A stretch of 9,070 bases of DNA from Planctomycetaceae bacterium. Its GTDB lineage: Bacteria > Planctomycetota > Planctomycetia > Pirellulales > Pirellulaceae. Under the pieces are notes generated by a model. That model searched no databases and was not told where the DNA came from. It saw only the letters and a list, made by a program, of their open reading frames with translations. The DNA is taken from assembly GCA_018658605.1 (NCBI GenBank), contig JABHUV010000282.1:1-9070 (forward strand), read 5' to 3'. This document shows, piece after piece, positions 1 to 8,313 of this stretch. Numbering within the stretch: position 1 is the first letter of the stretch; every line of letters starts with the position of its first letter. The position numbers were made by a program, and so were the translations under genes.

Positions 1-1464
1 GACGGAGAAACTATTCCAGAACCAACGACACTCTATGACGACTACAAAGGACGGAGTTCGGCAGCAAGCAATCAAGCAATGACCGTCGCCAAACATTTGT
101 CACCCAATGATCTCAAATTGGTTCCACAGCGTGGTCTTACGGAACAACAATCAAAATATTGGAACGAAGCCTATGGCCCTAAAAATGAAGCGTTTAAAAA
201 AGCGAATCTAACGGGCAAAGAATTAATTCAATGGAAATACCAACGTTACGTAAAAGATTATCTACGCTGTATCGACAGCGTAGACGATAATGTAGGCCGA
301 ATCCTTGATTACCTCGATGAATCTGGACTGGCCGACAACACCATTGTCATTTACACCTCGGACCAAGGTTGGTATCTGGGTGAACACGGTTGGTACGACA
401 AGCGTTGGATGTACGAAGAATCCTTTCGCACTCCTCTGATAGTTCGTTGGCCGAAGCACATCAAACCCGGCAGCACTAATTCTGACCTCGTCATGAATCT
501 CGATTTCGCGGAAACCTTCCTCGACGTTGCCGGCGCAACGATTCCGGCGGATATGCAAGGTAAAAGCCTAAAACCAATCTTTGCAGATCAAACACCAACA
601 GATTGGCGAACCAGCGTCTATTACCACTATTATGAATTCCCCGGCGCACACTCGGTCGCCAAACACTACGGTGTACGAACAGATCGCTATAAGCTCATCA
701 ATTTCTACGAGAATAAAGAATGGGAAATGTTTGATTTACAGACAGACCCGCACGAGCTCAATAGCGTTTATGACAATCCAAAATACCGAGAAGTTCGTGA
801 GAAAATGGCGGCTGAGTTGCAAAAGCTGCGTAATCAATATGACGATGATGGATCCGTGATTAATTTCGGCAGCGTTGAAGCTAAAAACGTGAAAACTCAA
901 CTCGTGCGTAGGCTCCGTTTCGGCGAGTTTGATAACAATCAACCCTCACCACACGGTGCCGCCATAACGCTCGATGGAAAAACTGCTGTCTTCACTACGG
1001 CAACGGCTGGAAAATGGAACCCCGAATATAAGCCATTTACCATCGGCGCTTGGATTCGACCTTCCAATGCTACAGGTGTGATCGCTGCTCATGGTGGTGA
1101 AAGCATCGGCTATAGTTTTGGCTTACAAGATGGCAAAGTCGCCTTATCAGTTCGCAATGGTGGTGTGTTGACAACCGTCGTCGGGCCAACGATCGAGAAC
1201 AATACTTGGTCAAATGTTGTAGCAATCCTTAACCGACAAGGGACTGTTGACTTTATCGTTAACGGAGTCACCACGAAAACAAAAACCAAAGCCGGTTTTT
1301 TGCACGGCCCGCCGGCCGATGGTTTTAATGTAGGACAAGACGATGGCTCGATTGTCGGTGATTATGACGATGCTAATGGATTTCAAGGCCAACTTGCTGA
1401 TTTCCGCTTATGGTGGGGTATTCCAGAAAAAGAAGTTCTACAAGAATGGGCCACTACCAAATAG
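1..1464 (+). CDS. Sulfatase, C-terminal part, fused to a LamG-like domain (5' partial)
   Basis: The frame is open from base 1, so the ATG at 79 is internal and the true start lies upstream. Seen: a sulfatase C-terminal half with the block [18 protein letters not shown] around 352-408, followed by [15 protein letters not shown], which is the usual metal- and substrate-site region of type I (formylglycine) sulfatases. The [10 protein letters not shown] and [12 protein letters not shown] segments typical of sulfatase C-termini follow at about 670-770. The catalytic C/S-x-P-S-R site that becomes formylglycine would lie upstream and cannot be checked. Most such sulfatases end near the [11 protein letters not shown] segment (about 815-850). 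This one continues for about 200 residues, and 940-1440 resembles a concanavalin/LamG (laminin_G_3) beta-sandwich ([34 protein letters not shown]). Likely role: periplasmic or surface removal of sulfate esters from a polysaccharide, with the extra domain possibly binding glycan. The exact substrate is unknown. Confidence 0.9.
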   Translation, partial: DGETIPEPTTLYDDYKGRSSAASNQAMTVAKHLSPNDLKLVPQRGLTEQQSKYWNEAYGPKNEAFKKANLTGKELIQWKYQRYVKDYLRCIDSVDDNVGRILDYLDESGLADNTIVIYTSDQGWYLGEHGWYDKRWMYEESFRTPLIVRWPKHIKPGSTNSDLVMNLDFAETFLDVAGATIPADMQGKSLKPIFADQTPTDWRTSVYYHYYEFPGAHSVAKHYGVRTDRYKLINFYENKEWEMFDLQTDPHELNSVYDNPKYREVREKMAAELQKLRNQYDDDGSVINFGSVEAKNVKTQLVRRLRFGEFDNNQPSPHGAAITLDGKTAVFTTATAGKWNPEYKPFTIGAWIRPSNATGVIAAHGGESIGYSFGLQDGKVALSVRNGGVLTTVVGPTIENNTWSNVVAILNRQGTVDFIVNGVTTKTKTKAGFLHGPPADGFNVGQDDGSIVGDYDDANGFQGQLADFRLWWGIPEKEVLQEWATTK

Positions 1465-1505
1465 AATATCGACGTTACATTTCCACCATGCCCGCGATTT
1501 TTGTT

Positions 1506-1511
1506 TAAGGA
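1506..1511 (+). promoter_or_regulatory. Shine-Dalgarno site of the isomerase-like gene
   Basis: TAAGGA lies 9 nt before the ATG at 1521. It supports that start, and therefore the Tat-like leader, over the internal ATG at 1617. Confidence 0.6.
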
Positions 1512-1520
1512 CCCCAACAA

Positions 1521-2468
1521 ATGCCCATCACCCGGCGCCACATTCTAAAAACAACCGCTATCCTTACCGCGGCACACACTTTGCAACCATTTACTTTTGC
1601 CAATGAGGATTCCGACATGACCGCTGCATCACCCTTTGGATTTTGCTTTAACACCAGTACCGTTCGCGGACAAAAGCTAAAACTCGACGAACAAGTAGAC
1701 CTTGTTATCGCCGCGGGCTATGACGGAATTGAACCTTGGATCCGTGATATTCAAGCGTACGTCGACGCTGGCGGCAATTTACAAGACCTAAATAAAAAGC
1801 TCGCCGACGCAAACGTCAAAATGACCAGCGCGATCGGATTTGCGCGCTGGATTGTGGATGATGAAACGGAACGAACAAAAGCGTTAGAAACGGCCAAGCA
1901 CGATATGGCACTCGTAAAACAACTCGGTGGCACTCACATCGCTGCGCCTCCTATTGGGGCCGTCGACATCGAAGGCTTTGATTTGTTCGCCGCCGCCGAG
2001 CGCTATCATGCGTTATGTGAAGTCGGTCGTCAGGCGGGAGTCATTCCCCAATTAGAACTTTGGGGATTCTCCAAGACCTTGAGCCGCTTAGGAGAATTAG
2101 CATTTGTCGCGACGGAAAGTGGTCACCCTGATGCGTGTGTTCTTCCGGACATCTATCACATCTACAAGGGCGGTTCTGATTTCACCGGCCTCGCAATGCT
2201 CAACGGAAAACGAATTCATTGTTTTCACGTTAACGACTATCCAGCCGACCCACCGCGGAGTACGATCGCCGACAAAGATCGAGTTCATGTTGGCGATGGA
2301 ATCGCTCCCGTCAGCAAAATCTTGCAAATGATCTATGATTCCGGTTGCCGCGGGATGCTGTCACTCGAACTTTTCAATCCAACGTATTGGAAACAAGATG
2401 CGTTGCAAGTTGCTGTTGAAGGTCTCGCTAAGGTAAAGGCCGCCGTCACTAAAGCATTTCCACAGTAG
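1521..2468 (+). CDS. Sugar phosphate isomerase/epimerase-like TIM-barrel protein with Tat-type leader
   Basis: The 315-residue protein resembles the xylose isomerase-like / AP endonuclease 2 TIM-barrel family. Seen: an N-terminal TRRHILKTTA motif followed by a short hydrophobic stretch ending near FTFA (residue 27), which reads as a twin-arginine signal, then the barrel from about residue 38. Candidate metal ligands sit at the ends of strands: E179 (QLELWG), D210 (LPDIYH), H236 (HCFHVND) and E283 (LSLELFN). The RVHVGDG segment (254-260) is also typical of the family. Members interconvert keto and aldo sugars or their epimers, or act on related polyols and acids; the substrate cannot be predicted. 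The gene follows the sulfatase by 56 bp and precedes the SGNH gene by 19 bp, so an operon for glycan use is plausible. If the Tat reading is right, the enzyme works outside the cytoplasm. A cytoplasmic form starting at Met33 is the alternative. Confidence 0.88.
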   Translation: MPITRRHILKTTAILTAAHTLQPFTFANEDSDMTAASPFGFCFNTSTVRGQKLKLDEQVDLVIAAGYDGIEPWIRDIQAYVDAGGNLQDLNKKLADANVKMTSAIGFARWIVDDETERTKALETAKHDMALVKQLGGTHIAAPPIGAVDIEGFDLFAAAERYHALCEVGRQAGVIPQLELWGFSKTLSRLGELAFVATESGHPDACVLPDIYHIYKGGSDFTGLAMLNGKRIHCFHVNDYPADPPRSTIADKDRVHVGDGIAPVSKILQMIYDSGCRGMLSLELFNPTYWKQDALQVAVEGLAKVKAAVTKAFPQ

Positions 2469-2487
2469 TGTATCCTGAGCCTCCATA

Positions 2488-4188
2488 ATGGCGTCCAGCA
2501 AACTAAAAAAACGATTATTCTTTCCGATAGCTGCCTTGTTCATTGGATCGCTACCGTTCCTGGGACTCGAGCTAGTCCTGCGAGCCTTTAATATTGCGGC
2601 TCCAGAAACCGTTATTGACCGCTCGTTTGGTTTTGGCCAATATCAGCCTCTTTTTGTACTAACCAAGGATCAAACTCAATTTCGAACTAGTCAAAACAAA
2701 TCACTGTATTTTGGCACCCAGCGGTTTACACGTAAAAAACGTAACACAGAATTCCGCATGTTCTTTTTAGGTGGCTCCACCGTTCGCGGTCGTCCCTTTA
2801 CCGTCGATACAGCTTTCGCAAAATGGGTAGAATTGGAACTCAACGCACGATCACGCAATGACACTGCATACCAATCTATCAATTGTGGGGGCTTGTCTTA
2901 TGCCAGCTATCGCTTAGCGCGCATCAATCAAGAAATTCTGCAATACGATCCCAATCTCGTCGTGTTAGCGACGGGGCACAATGAATTTTTGGAGGATCGG
3001 AGTTTTACGGCGTCCAAAACCAACCAGTCCGACGAATCGCCTGCTTCATCTTGGCGATCCGTAAATTGGATTCGCTCATTGGCTGGAGATGACCTAGAGT
3101 CATTCAAAGCAAATTCTGAAAAACCGTTACCCGCCAACGTCACCGCGAGGTTAGATGCAGAAAGTGGCTATGCGTCCTACCAATGGAATCCCGCCTGGAG
3201 GCAAAACGTCGTTGCCCAATACCGTGAATCCGTCACAAAGATTATCAACCAGTGTCAAACAAAAAACATTCCAATCCTGTTGGTCTGTTTAGGATCCAAT
3301 TTACGGGATTGTCCACCTGTCAAATCCGAGTTGCCGCTGACGCTCAGAAATGTGACCCGACAAAAGTGGCTCAGCTTATTCGACCAAGCAACACGGCATC
3401 ATGACACCCCTGCGGTCGCCCTGCAATTTTTTCAACAATGTGCTGCCATCACCAACGAACATGCACTATTGCACTACCGCATGGCACGTTGTTTTGAACA
3501 ATTAGAGCAAATGCAGGCCGCACGTAAACATTATTTGCTCGCCAAGGATCATGACATTTGTCCCTTGCGATTAACCGAACAAATGGACCAAATTATCCGA
3601 GAATTAGCGAACCGTTTTAACGTACCTTTGGTAGATGGGCGGGGAACCTTAGAGCGGGCCAGTGCCCAGCAAATTCCTGGTTATAAAATGTACATTGATC
3701 ACGTACATCCCTCAATTGCCGGACACCAACTCATCGCTAAGACAATTGTCGATCAGCTCATCAAATCCAAATTAGTGACACACCAACCTGATTTATTAAC
3801 TACGGATTACATGCACATGTACCAGACGCATTTACAAGAACAACCACCATCTTATTTTTCCAATGGTTTACGTCGAGTACAGTGGCTTGAAAATTGGGCC
3901 CGCCGGGACCGACAACAGCGAGAACTGAGGCCCTTCGATTTACGAGGCCAGCTTGCCAAAGCAGATCGATTATTGGGATTTAGCGAATTAGATCGCGCGG
4001 CGATTGAACTCACCAAAGCACTCGACCAATATCCGACCGCCTACGCTGCCATTGTTGAATTGGCACTCCAGCGACGTCAACAGGGCGACGATTATCATGC
4101 CAACTTTATATTGTCGTGGTTAGCAACACACCACGAAGAGAGTGAAAATTCCGATACCAGCCAAGCATTGGAGATTTCCAGCTACTAA
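2488..4188 (+). CDS. Membrane-anchored SGNH/GDSL-type hydrolase with TPR-like helices
   Basis: The protein has 566 residues. Residues 8-33 form a hydrophobic segment after KLKKR, giving an N-terminal membrane anchor or uncleaved signal. The SGNH blocks can be seen in order: FFLGGSTVRG with the likely nucleophile Ser97 (block I), NCGGLSYASYR around Gly134/135 (block II), ATGHNEF with Asn165 (block III), and IDHVHPS with Asp404 and His407 (block V). A helical stretch at about 323-355 (ALLHYRMARCFEQLEQMQAARKHYLLAKDHD) looks like a TPR and lies between blocks III and V. A second TPR-like region is at 485-545. The family includes esterases and O-acetyl-transferring or -removing enzymes acting on glycans; which one applies is not determinable here. 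It starts 19 bp after the isomerase stop with only a weak ribosome site, so translation may depend on the upstream gene. It ends 41 bp from the convergent esterase gene. Confidence 0.85.
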   Translation: MASSKLKKRLFFPIAALFIGSLPFLGLELVLRAFNIAAPETVIDRSFGFGQYQPLFVLTKDQTQFRTSQNKSLYFGTQRFTRKKRNTEFRMFFLGGSTVRGRPFTVDTAFAKWVELELNARSRNDTAYQSINCGGLSYASYRLARINQEILQYDPNLVVLATGHNEFLEDRSFTASKTNQSDESPASSWRSVNWIRSLAGDDLESFKANSEKPLPANVTARLDAESGYASYQWNPAWRQNVVAQYRESVTKIINQCQTKNIPILLVCLGSNLRDCPPVKSELPLTLRNVTRQKWLSLFDQATRHHDTPAVALQFFQQCAAITNEHALLHYRMARCFEQLEQMQAARKHYLLAKDHDICPLRLTEQMDQIIRELANRFNVPLVDGRGTLERASAQQIPGYKMYIDHVHPSIAGHQLIAKTIVDQLIKSKLVTHQPDLLTTDYMHMYQTHLQEQPPSYFSNGLRRVQWLENWARRDRQQRELRPFDLRGQLAKADRLLGFSELDRAAIELTKALDQYPTAYAAIVELALQRRQQGDDYHANFILSWLATHHEESENSDTSQALEISSY

Positions 4189-4229
4189 ATGGACGTCCTT
4201 GACTGTCTGACCCAAAACGCCCATCGGCA
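4189..4229. other. Convergent intergenic gap, no clear terminator
   Basis: These 41 bp separate the stop codons of two convergent genes. The only symmetry is the 8-bp palindrome GGACGTCC at 4191-4198. There is no stem followed by a T-run on either strand. Confidence 0.6.
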
Positions 4230-6251
4230 TTATTTCACCTGCCAAGCTTCATCAAAGAAATTTGCATCGACGGGAATACCTGGGAAACGATAAATCGACT
4301 CGTTCGCAGCTGGCGCAGTAACAACATCAACAATGGCCCAGTCAGGAAGCATAGGAACTTGGCGTGCATTGTTCAGGTACGCATATTCGCGATAAGTAAA
4401 CCCACTATTGATCACGATATATTTTTTCTGATTCAATGGGTTTGGGTAAATCAAAACCGGAACATGGCTATTACTAGGAAATGATTTGCTGCCGATCTGT
4501 ACTTCATCACTAGTCCATTTTAGCGGTAAATCTTCGCGGATTTGTTTAAGTAGTTGATTTGATGAAAAATCACCCCATAAAATTAGATGGTGATTCGCGA
4601 TATCCTCTGCCGTCACGTCAGTGTCTTTTTTTACTCGAGCATGCCCGCGAAAATGCTGTCGCCATTGGTCAATCGCATGTTGTTGTTCTCTAACTACCCA
4701 ATCACCAATCACAGGGGTCATCGATTCAGCAGTCGGCGTTACCATCAGAAAGCTGTCCATAAATGCATCATCAATAGGGCCCTGCAGTCCATGTTTTTTA
4801 ACCAAGGCTACAACGTCTGGTTTGCCTGCTACCCATTTTGATCCCGCCAGATGCACACTGGCTTTCCAAGAACGATCCGATTGCGGCCCAGGAAGCCTTA
4901 CTTTTTTCCCGTTGATCGTAAGTTGAACAGGGCGAGTTATGTCAAACGGGCAAAAACCCGGATCCATCCGAAAGCTCAAACCAGTCGTTCCTGTCGAGGT
5001 AATTTCAAAGCTACTTGGTCCCAGAATTTTTGCGTCAACTCGGGCAGCCTCCCAATGCTCAATCAGAGCATCAATCGTGATCCAATATTGGCGATTATAT
5101 TTCAGTGAATACGTAACCTTATGAACGGTCGTGGGAACAATCTCATTGCCTGCTTTGGCGAGGCTTGCCATTTTTCGTTCAATCAGCTGTTGTGAATCGG
5201 AGTGAATGCGATGACCTGAATCCGGCCCAATAATATGCACCATAGAGATTCCTTCTTTTGCCAACGCCGATTCCATCACATCAGCTGCCTGCTTCTGAAT
5301 ATCTTTCTCGCCGCTGTAGGCAACTATTGGGGCATGGAACAAATTAATTGCGCTATCATCCGCGTCATACCACCGCCACAGCTTCTCTTCCCACCAATAC
5401 GGCACTAGTTTTTCTTTTTGAAAGAACTTTAGAAACTCCGGAGTCTCTGAGAACCCAGCGCCGGGATTTGCAGCAAACCAACGATCTGAATACAACACCG
5501 CAAACTGCCAACAAGCTGCCCCGCCCATAGAAAAACCCCGCACACTAATGCGATCGTTATCAACCTGGTATTGGCTTTTAACGTGTTCCAGTGCTTCGAG
5601 CACATCAACTTCACCCGCAAATTTAAAAGCGTTGCTATAACGACCATAGGGATGCAACACAATCGTATTTGCTGGACTGTAATATCCTGTTATTTTCGCT
5701 CGTTGATCCATGAAGTTTGTTTCGCTCAGCGTCTCACCGCGACCGTGAAACCAAACGTCAAGCCGCACTTGACGTCGTAATTCGGCAGAATAATTTTTCG
5801 GGATTACGAGCCCATAAGGCTGAGCCGATCCATCAAGACGCGAGCGATAACCTCGTACGACCAAGCCTGTTTCCTTAAGCCAGGGAGCATTGCCCGTTAA
5901 CAAATCTGCGGCTCGCTGCTGCCCCACACTCAATAATTTGAACGCTTTTTTAATATCGCCGGCACTGAAAAACTCACGATGATTCAAGTTATCTTGCACA
6001 CCACGGTAATAAATTTCTACATCCGGAATTAACTCTGTGGCTAATGATTGCGAACTGCCGCGCAGCGTCTGGAGTTGACGAGATAGTTTTTCTAGCTCTA
6101 TCCGCATCCGCTTAGTGTCCTCTACAGATACGTCGACTCCGATCCGTGGGACTTGCCGCACAGCGGTGGGATCATTATCACCTTCACCATCTGCGTACAA
6201 AGAAAAAGAAGAACCAACGAATAATACGCAAATCAAAAGCAATTGTTTCAT
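4230..6251 (-). CDS. Secreted alpha/beta-hydrolase (prolyl oligopeptidase/esterase-like)
   Basis: I chose the ATG at 6251, giving 673 residues that begin MKQLLLICVLFVGSSFSLYA, a clear Sec signal peptide. The frame stays open to a TTG at 6311, but the 20 extra residues would bury that signal. Numbering from 6251: charged helices at about 42-75 form a probable short coiled coil. The hydrolase core follows, with HGRGE at 169-173 (oxyanion-loop motif), GFSMGG with nucleophile Ser241, a likely acid at Asp317 (SGEKD), and His347 in DSGHRIH. This is a complete, correctly ordered catalytic triad. From about 375 to the end there is an additional C-terminal region with a beta-rich part (FEITSTGTTGLSF, near 415) and a part beginning GPIDDAFMDSFL (near 491); I cannot assign it a function. 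Likely role: hydrolysis of ester or peptide bonds in the periplasm. It is last in the minus-strand unit, 66 bp after the pentapeptide gene. Confidence 0.85.
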   Translation of the reverse strand: MKQLLLICVLFVGSSFSLYADGEGDNDPTAVRQVPRIGVDVSVEDTKRMRIELEKLSRQLQTLRGSSQSLATELIPDVEIYYRGVQDNLNHREFFSAGDIKKAFKLLSVGQQRAADLLTGNAPWLKETGLVVRGYRSRLDGSAQPYGLVIPKNYSAELRRQVRLDVWFHGRGETLSETNFMDQRAKITGYYSPANTIVLHPYGRYSNAFKFAGEVDVLEALEHVKSQYQVDNDRISVRGFSMGGAACWQFAVLYSDRWFAANPGAGFSETPEFLKFFQKEKLVPYWWEEKLWRWYDADDSAINLFHAPIVAYSGEKDIQKQAADVMESALAKEGISMVHIIGPDSGHRIHSDSQQLIERKMASLAKAGNEIVPTTVHKVTYSLKYNRQYWITIDALIEHWEAARVDAKILGPSSFEITSTGTTGLSFRMDPGFCPFDITRPVQLTINGKKVRLPGPQSDRSWKASVHLAGSKWVAGKPDVVALVKKHGLQGPIDDAFMDSFLMVTPTAESMTPVIGDWVVREQQHAIDQWRQHFRGHARVKKDTDVTAEDIANHHLILWGDFSSNQLLKQIREDLPLKWTSDEVQIGSKSFPSNSHVPVLIYPNPLNQKKYIVINSGFTYREYAYLNNARQVPMLPDWAIVDVVTAPAANESIYRFPGIPVDANFFDEAWQVK

Positions 6252-6317
6252 AGTATGCAGCGTTACTTTGTTAAAAAACGGGTGTGACGATGGAAAACGG
6301 TGTGGCGTCAACAGCCA

Positions 6318-7115
6318 CTAAAAAGCACACGGGCTTTCGGATTCTTTTAACCATTGTAGATAATCTTCTTGTCGTGCGGGGGTATTCGGCGAGTAGCGAA
6401 ATTTAAAATCTTCGATCAAGTCAATATTCAACCCTGTGGCTCGCCACCAATTTGAATCCGTGAAATCGGCGTCTAGTAATATCGCGCCGTCAAATCGTGC
6501 ACCGCTTAATTCACAATTGATAAAGATGGATGCTTCGAGGTGCGAGGACGTAAAATTAGCGTCTTGAAAATTTGAACCGGTAAAATCTGCCATCAAACAA
6601 TATGCTTCCGATAAGTCTGCGCCTTGGAAAATAGCTTCCGTAGCGAATACTTGTTCGAGTGCGGATTTTCGTAATCCTGCTGAAGTGAAATTTGCGCCAT
6701 CCAACGTGGAACGTAAGAAGGAAGCCTCATCAAGCTTAGCATGGGACAAATCAACATCCGCCAAGTCAGAAGCTGCGAGAGTCGTTCCTCGCAAATCAGC
6801 ACCCTTAAGCACCGCGCCGCCAAGTTTTACTTGATTCATTTTCGCACGTTGTATATTAACGTTAACGAGTTGTTGATTGGACAAATCGATGCCCGCCAGA
6901 TTTGCCCCCTCCCATTGTTCATTTCCTGCCGCGAGTAATCGCAGTAAGGCAGCGATCCGCACTTGAGCCGTTGCATCATCGTGGTACACCGTCCAGAAGT
7001 CATCCGCAAGCGATGGAGCACTATCTTGGCGGGTCACAATATACCAACTGCTACAGACCATCGTGATGATCAACGCAATAAGTACGAGTCGATTTGGTTT
7101 CGTTTTGTTCGACAT
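6318..7115 (-). CDS. Membrane-anchored pentapeptide-repeat protein
   Basis: I chose the ATG at 7115, giving 265 residues. The longer open frame reaching 7319 would overlap the epimerase gene by about 200 bp. Residues 9-28 are a hydrophobic segment after NKTKPNR, so an N-terminal anchor or uncleaved signal is likely. A short helical part (40-68, AQVRIAALLRLLAAGNEQWEG) leads into about 30 pentapeptide repeats from 71 to 222 of the A(D/N)LxG type, for example GADLRG, GANFTS, GADLSE and DADFTD. These fold as a right-handed quadrilateral beta-helix. The C-terminal tail (223-265) is non-repetitive. Pentapeptide proteins serve many structural or binding roles, and no catalytic motif is seen. The start is separated from the epimerase stop by one nucleotide (TAA-A-ATG), which suggests translational coupling and a shared transcript. 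Confidence 0.85.
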   Translation of the reverse strand: MSNKTKPNRLVLIALIITMVCSSWYIVTRQDSAPSLADDFWTVYHDDATAQVRIAALLRLLAAGNEQWEGANLAGIDLSNQQLVNVNIQRAKMNQVKLGGAVLKGADLRGTTLAASDLADVDLSHAKLDEASFLRSTLDGANFTSAGLRKSALEQVFATEAIFQGADLSEAYCLMADFTGSNFQDANFTSSHLEASIFINCELSGARFDGAILLDADFTDSNWWRATGLNIDLIEDFKFRYSPNTPARQEDYLQWLKESESPCAF

Positions 7116-7116
7116 T

Positions 7117-8091
7117 TTACTTTGTATAACCATTTGCCATAAACCAACTCCACGCATCTTCAACACTACTGCGTAAAGGACTAATCGAATAATCGAGTTC
7201 CGCTTCCGCTCGTGCGCTACTGTAATAATGAAACAAACTGGACATTTTGATTGCTGCGGAATTGATGTCCGATTCTCGACGAGTAATTTTAGCCAACAAA
7301 TCACCAACCCCCCCAGCAATCGCTTGAATCAACGGCCCCATCAGTTTTTTAGGCGGTTTCCCACCGCTAACTTCTGCGAACAAACACCAAGCATCAAAGT
7401 AGGAAATCGCATGTCCACCGAGGATATAGTTTCGCCCGACCTCGCCCTTTTCCATGGCTACGAGAATACCTTGGGTCACATCATCGATATGGCACAGCGT
7501 CATACCTCCCGTAGGTGCTAGCGGCGTGTGCCGTGAAGCGACCTCTAATAACATACGGCCTGAAGATGGTTTCCAATCCCAAGGACCAAGCATGAAGCCT
7601 GGGTTGACGATCGTTGCCTGTAACCCATCGTCGATCAATTTGCGTACCGCAACTTCCGATTCTGTTTTGCTGATGACATAGGAACAAGGAGTTTTTCCCG
7701 TCCGCGGTGATTCTTCATCAGCTGGTCTATCGGCAGTTCCGATTCCAAGTGCATCTACGCTGGAAACATAAACCATTCTCGCATCATGTTCGAGCGCGGC
7801 GATCGCAACGTTTCTTGTCCCCTCGACATTTATCTCCCGATGCTCGGTCAATTGCGACCAACCGATGTGTACCTTGGCAGCAACATGTATCACACGATCA
7901 ACACCATTACAAGCGTCCAATAATATGGTTGCATCTCGAAGGTCACCGGTAATTGAAGTCACCTCCAAACCGACCAACGATTTATCCTCAGGGTTGCGGA
8001 CTAACACTCGCACATCGTAACCTTGGGCTAGCAACGCACGGGTCACATTATTTCCAACAAAACCCGTTGCGCCCGTCACCAACACCTTCAT
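7117..8091 (-). CDS. NAD(P)-dependent epimerase/dehydratase (extended SDR)
   Basis: The protein has 324 residues, the usual length for extended short-chain dehydrogenases. Seen: the nucleotide-binding GATGFVG at residues 7-13, GDLRD at 49-53, HVAA at 69-72, Ser110/Ser111 in VYVSSVDALG, and the catalytic YVISK (Tyr138, Lys142), followed by NPGFMLGPWDWKPSSGRML at 163-181. Overall it resembles dihydroflavonol-reductase-like and hopanoid-associated sugar epimerase-like proteins (HpnA group), but the resemblance does not justify a symbol. It would oxidise, reduce or epimerise a small substrate in the cytoplasm using NAD(P). It is the first gene of the minus-strand unit, has a good ribosome site, and is followed after one nucleotide by the pentapeptide gene. 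Confidence 0.9.
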   Translation of the reverse strand: MKVLVTGATGFVGNNVTRALLAQGYDVRVLVRNPEDKSLVGLEVTSITGDLRDATILLDACNGVDRVIHVAAKVHIGWSQLTEHREINVEGTRNVAIAALEHDARMVYVSSVDALGIGTADRPADEESPRTGKTPCSYVISKTESEVAVRKLIDDGLQATIVNPGFMLGPWDWKPSSGRMLLEVASRHTPLAPTGGMTLCHIDDVTQGILVAMEKGEVGRNYILGGHAISYFDAWCLFAEVSGGKPPKKLMGPLIQAIAGGVGDLLAKITRRESDINSAAIKMSSLFHYYSSARAEAELDYSISPLRSSVEDAWSWFMANGYTK

Positions 8092-8097
8092 CTAATT

Positions 8098-8103
8098 CTC
8101 CCC
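8098..8103 (-). promoter_or_regulatory. Shine-Dalgarno site of the epimerase gene
   Basis: On the minus strand GGGGAG lies 6 nt before the ATG at 8091 and fixes that start. A second purine-rich stretch, TAGGAGGA (8115-8122), lies further upstream but has no start codon at a useful distance. Confidence 0.7.
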
Positions 8104-8284
8104 GTTTATCTCTATCCTCCTACGGCGAACATCGCCAGCACTGAACGGCTGTCTATCAATTAGATAGTGCCGCATGGCTATAAGCTAGATACCGCCGCAC
8201 GCGATTTAGCGTTGCTCACACAGAAGCCTTCTCGATAGCTAATGCATAATAACCACTTCGCTAGGCATAAACAACAAAAATCGA
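8104..8284. other. Divergent intergenic region, left part
   Basis: This part of the 268-bp divergent gap should hold the promoter of the minus-strand unit, but I find no convincing -35/-10 pair for it. Two small symmetries are present: CTATC-AATTA-GATAG at 8153-8167 and AGAAGCCTTCT at 8222-8232. Both are too short to interpret. No small coding frame with a plausible start signal is seen. Confidence 0.5.
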
Positions 8285-8313
8285 TTGACAATATGATATC
8301 GGTATGATATCAT
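8285..8313 (+). promoter_or_regulatory. Sigma-70-like promoter of the SPFH gene
   Basis: A perfect -35 hexamer TTGACA (8285-8290) is followed by a 17-bp spacer and a -10 hexamer TATCAT (8308-8313, five of six matches). Transcription would start near 8320, giving a leader of about 40 nt before the ATG at 8360. Assignment is by consensus only. Confidence 0.7.

Noticed and set aside
79..81. ATG as the sulfatase start
   Set aside because: The same frame is open back to base 1 with sulfatase-like sequence, and the catalytic N-terminal half would be missing, so this is an internal methionine of a 5'-truncated gene.
4191..4198. GGACGTCC palindrome between convergent genes as a terminator
   Set aside because: There is no loop and no T-run on either side, so it does not look like an intrinsic terminator.
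6252..6311. TTG start at 6311 for the secreted hydrolase
   Set aside because: It has no ribosome site and would place 20 residues before a clear signal peptide that starts at the ATG at 6251.
7116..7319. Longer N-terminus of the pentapeptide protein
   Set aside because: It overlaps the 3' end of the well-supported epimerase gene, and the membrane anchor begins right after the ATG at 7115.
8115..8122. Strong minus-strand Shine-Dalgarno-like TAGGAGGA
   Set aside because: No start codon follows at a useful distance; the closer GGGGAG at 8098-8103 serves the epimerase ATG.
8153..8167. CTATC-AATTA-GATAG inverted repeat
   Set aside because: Five-base arms in AT-rich DNA are expected by chance, and it is not linked to a clear promoter or T-run.
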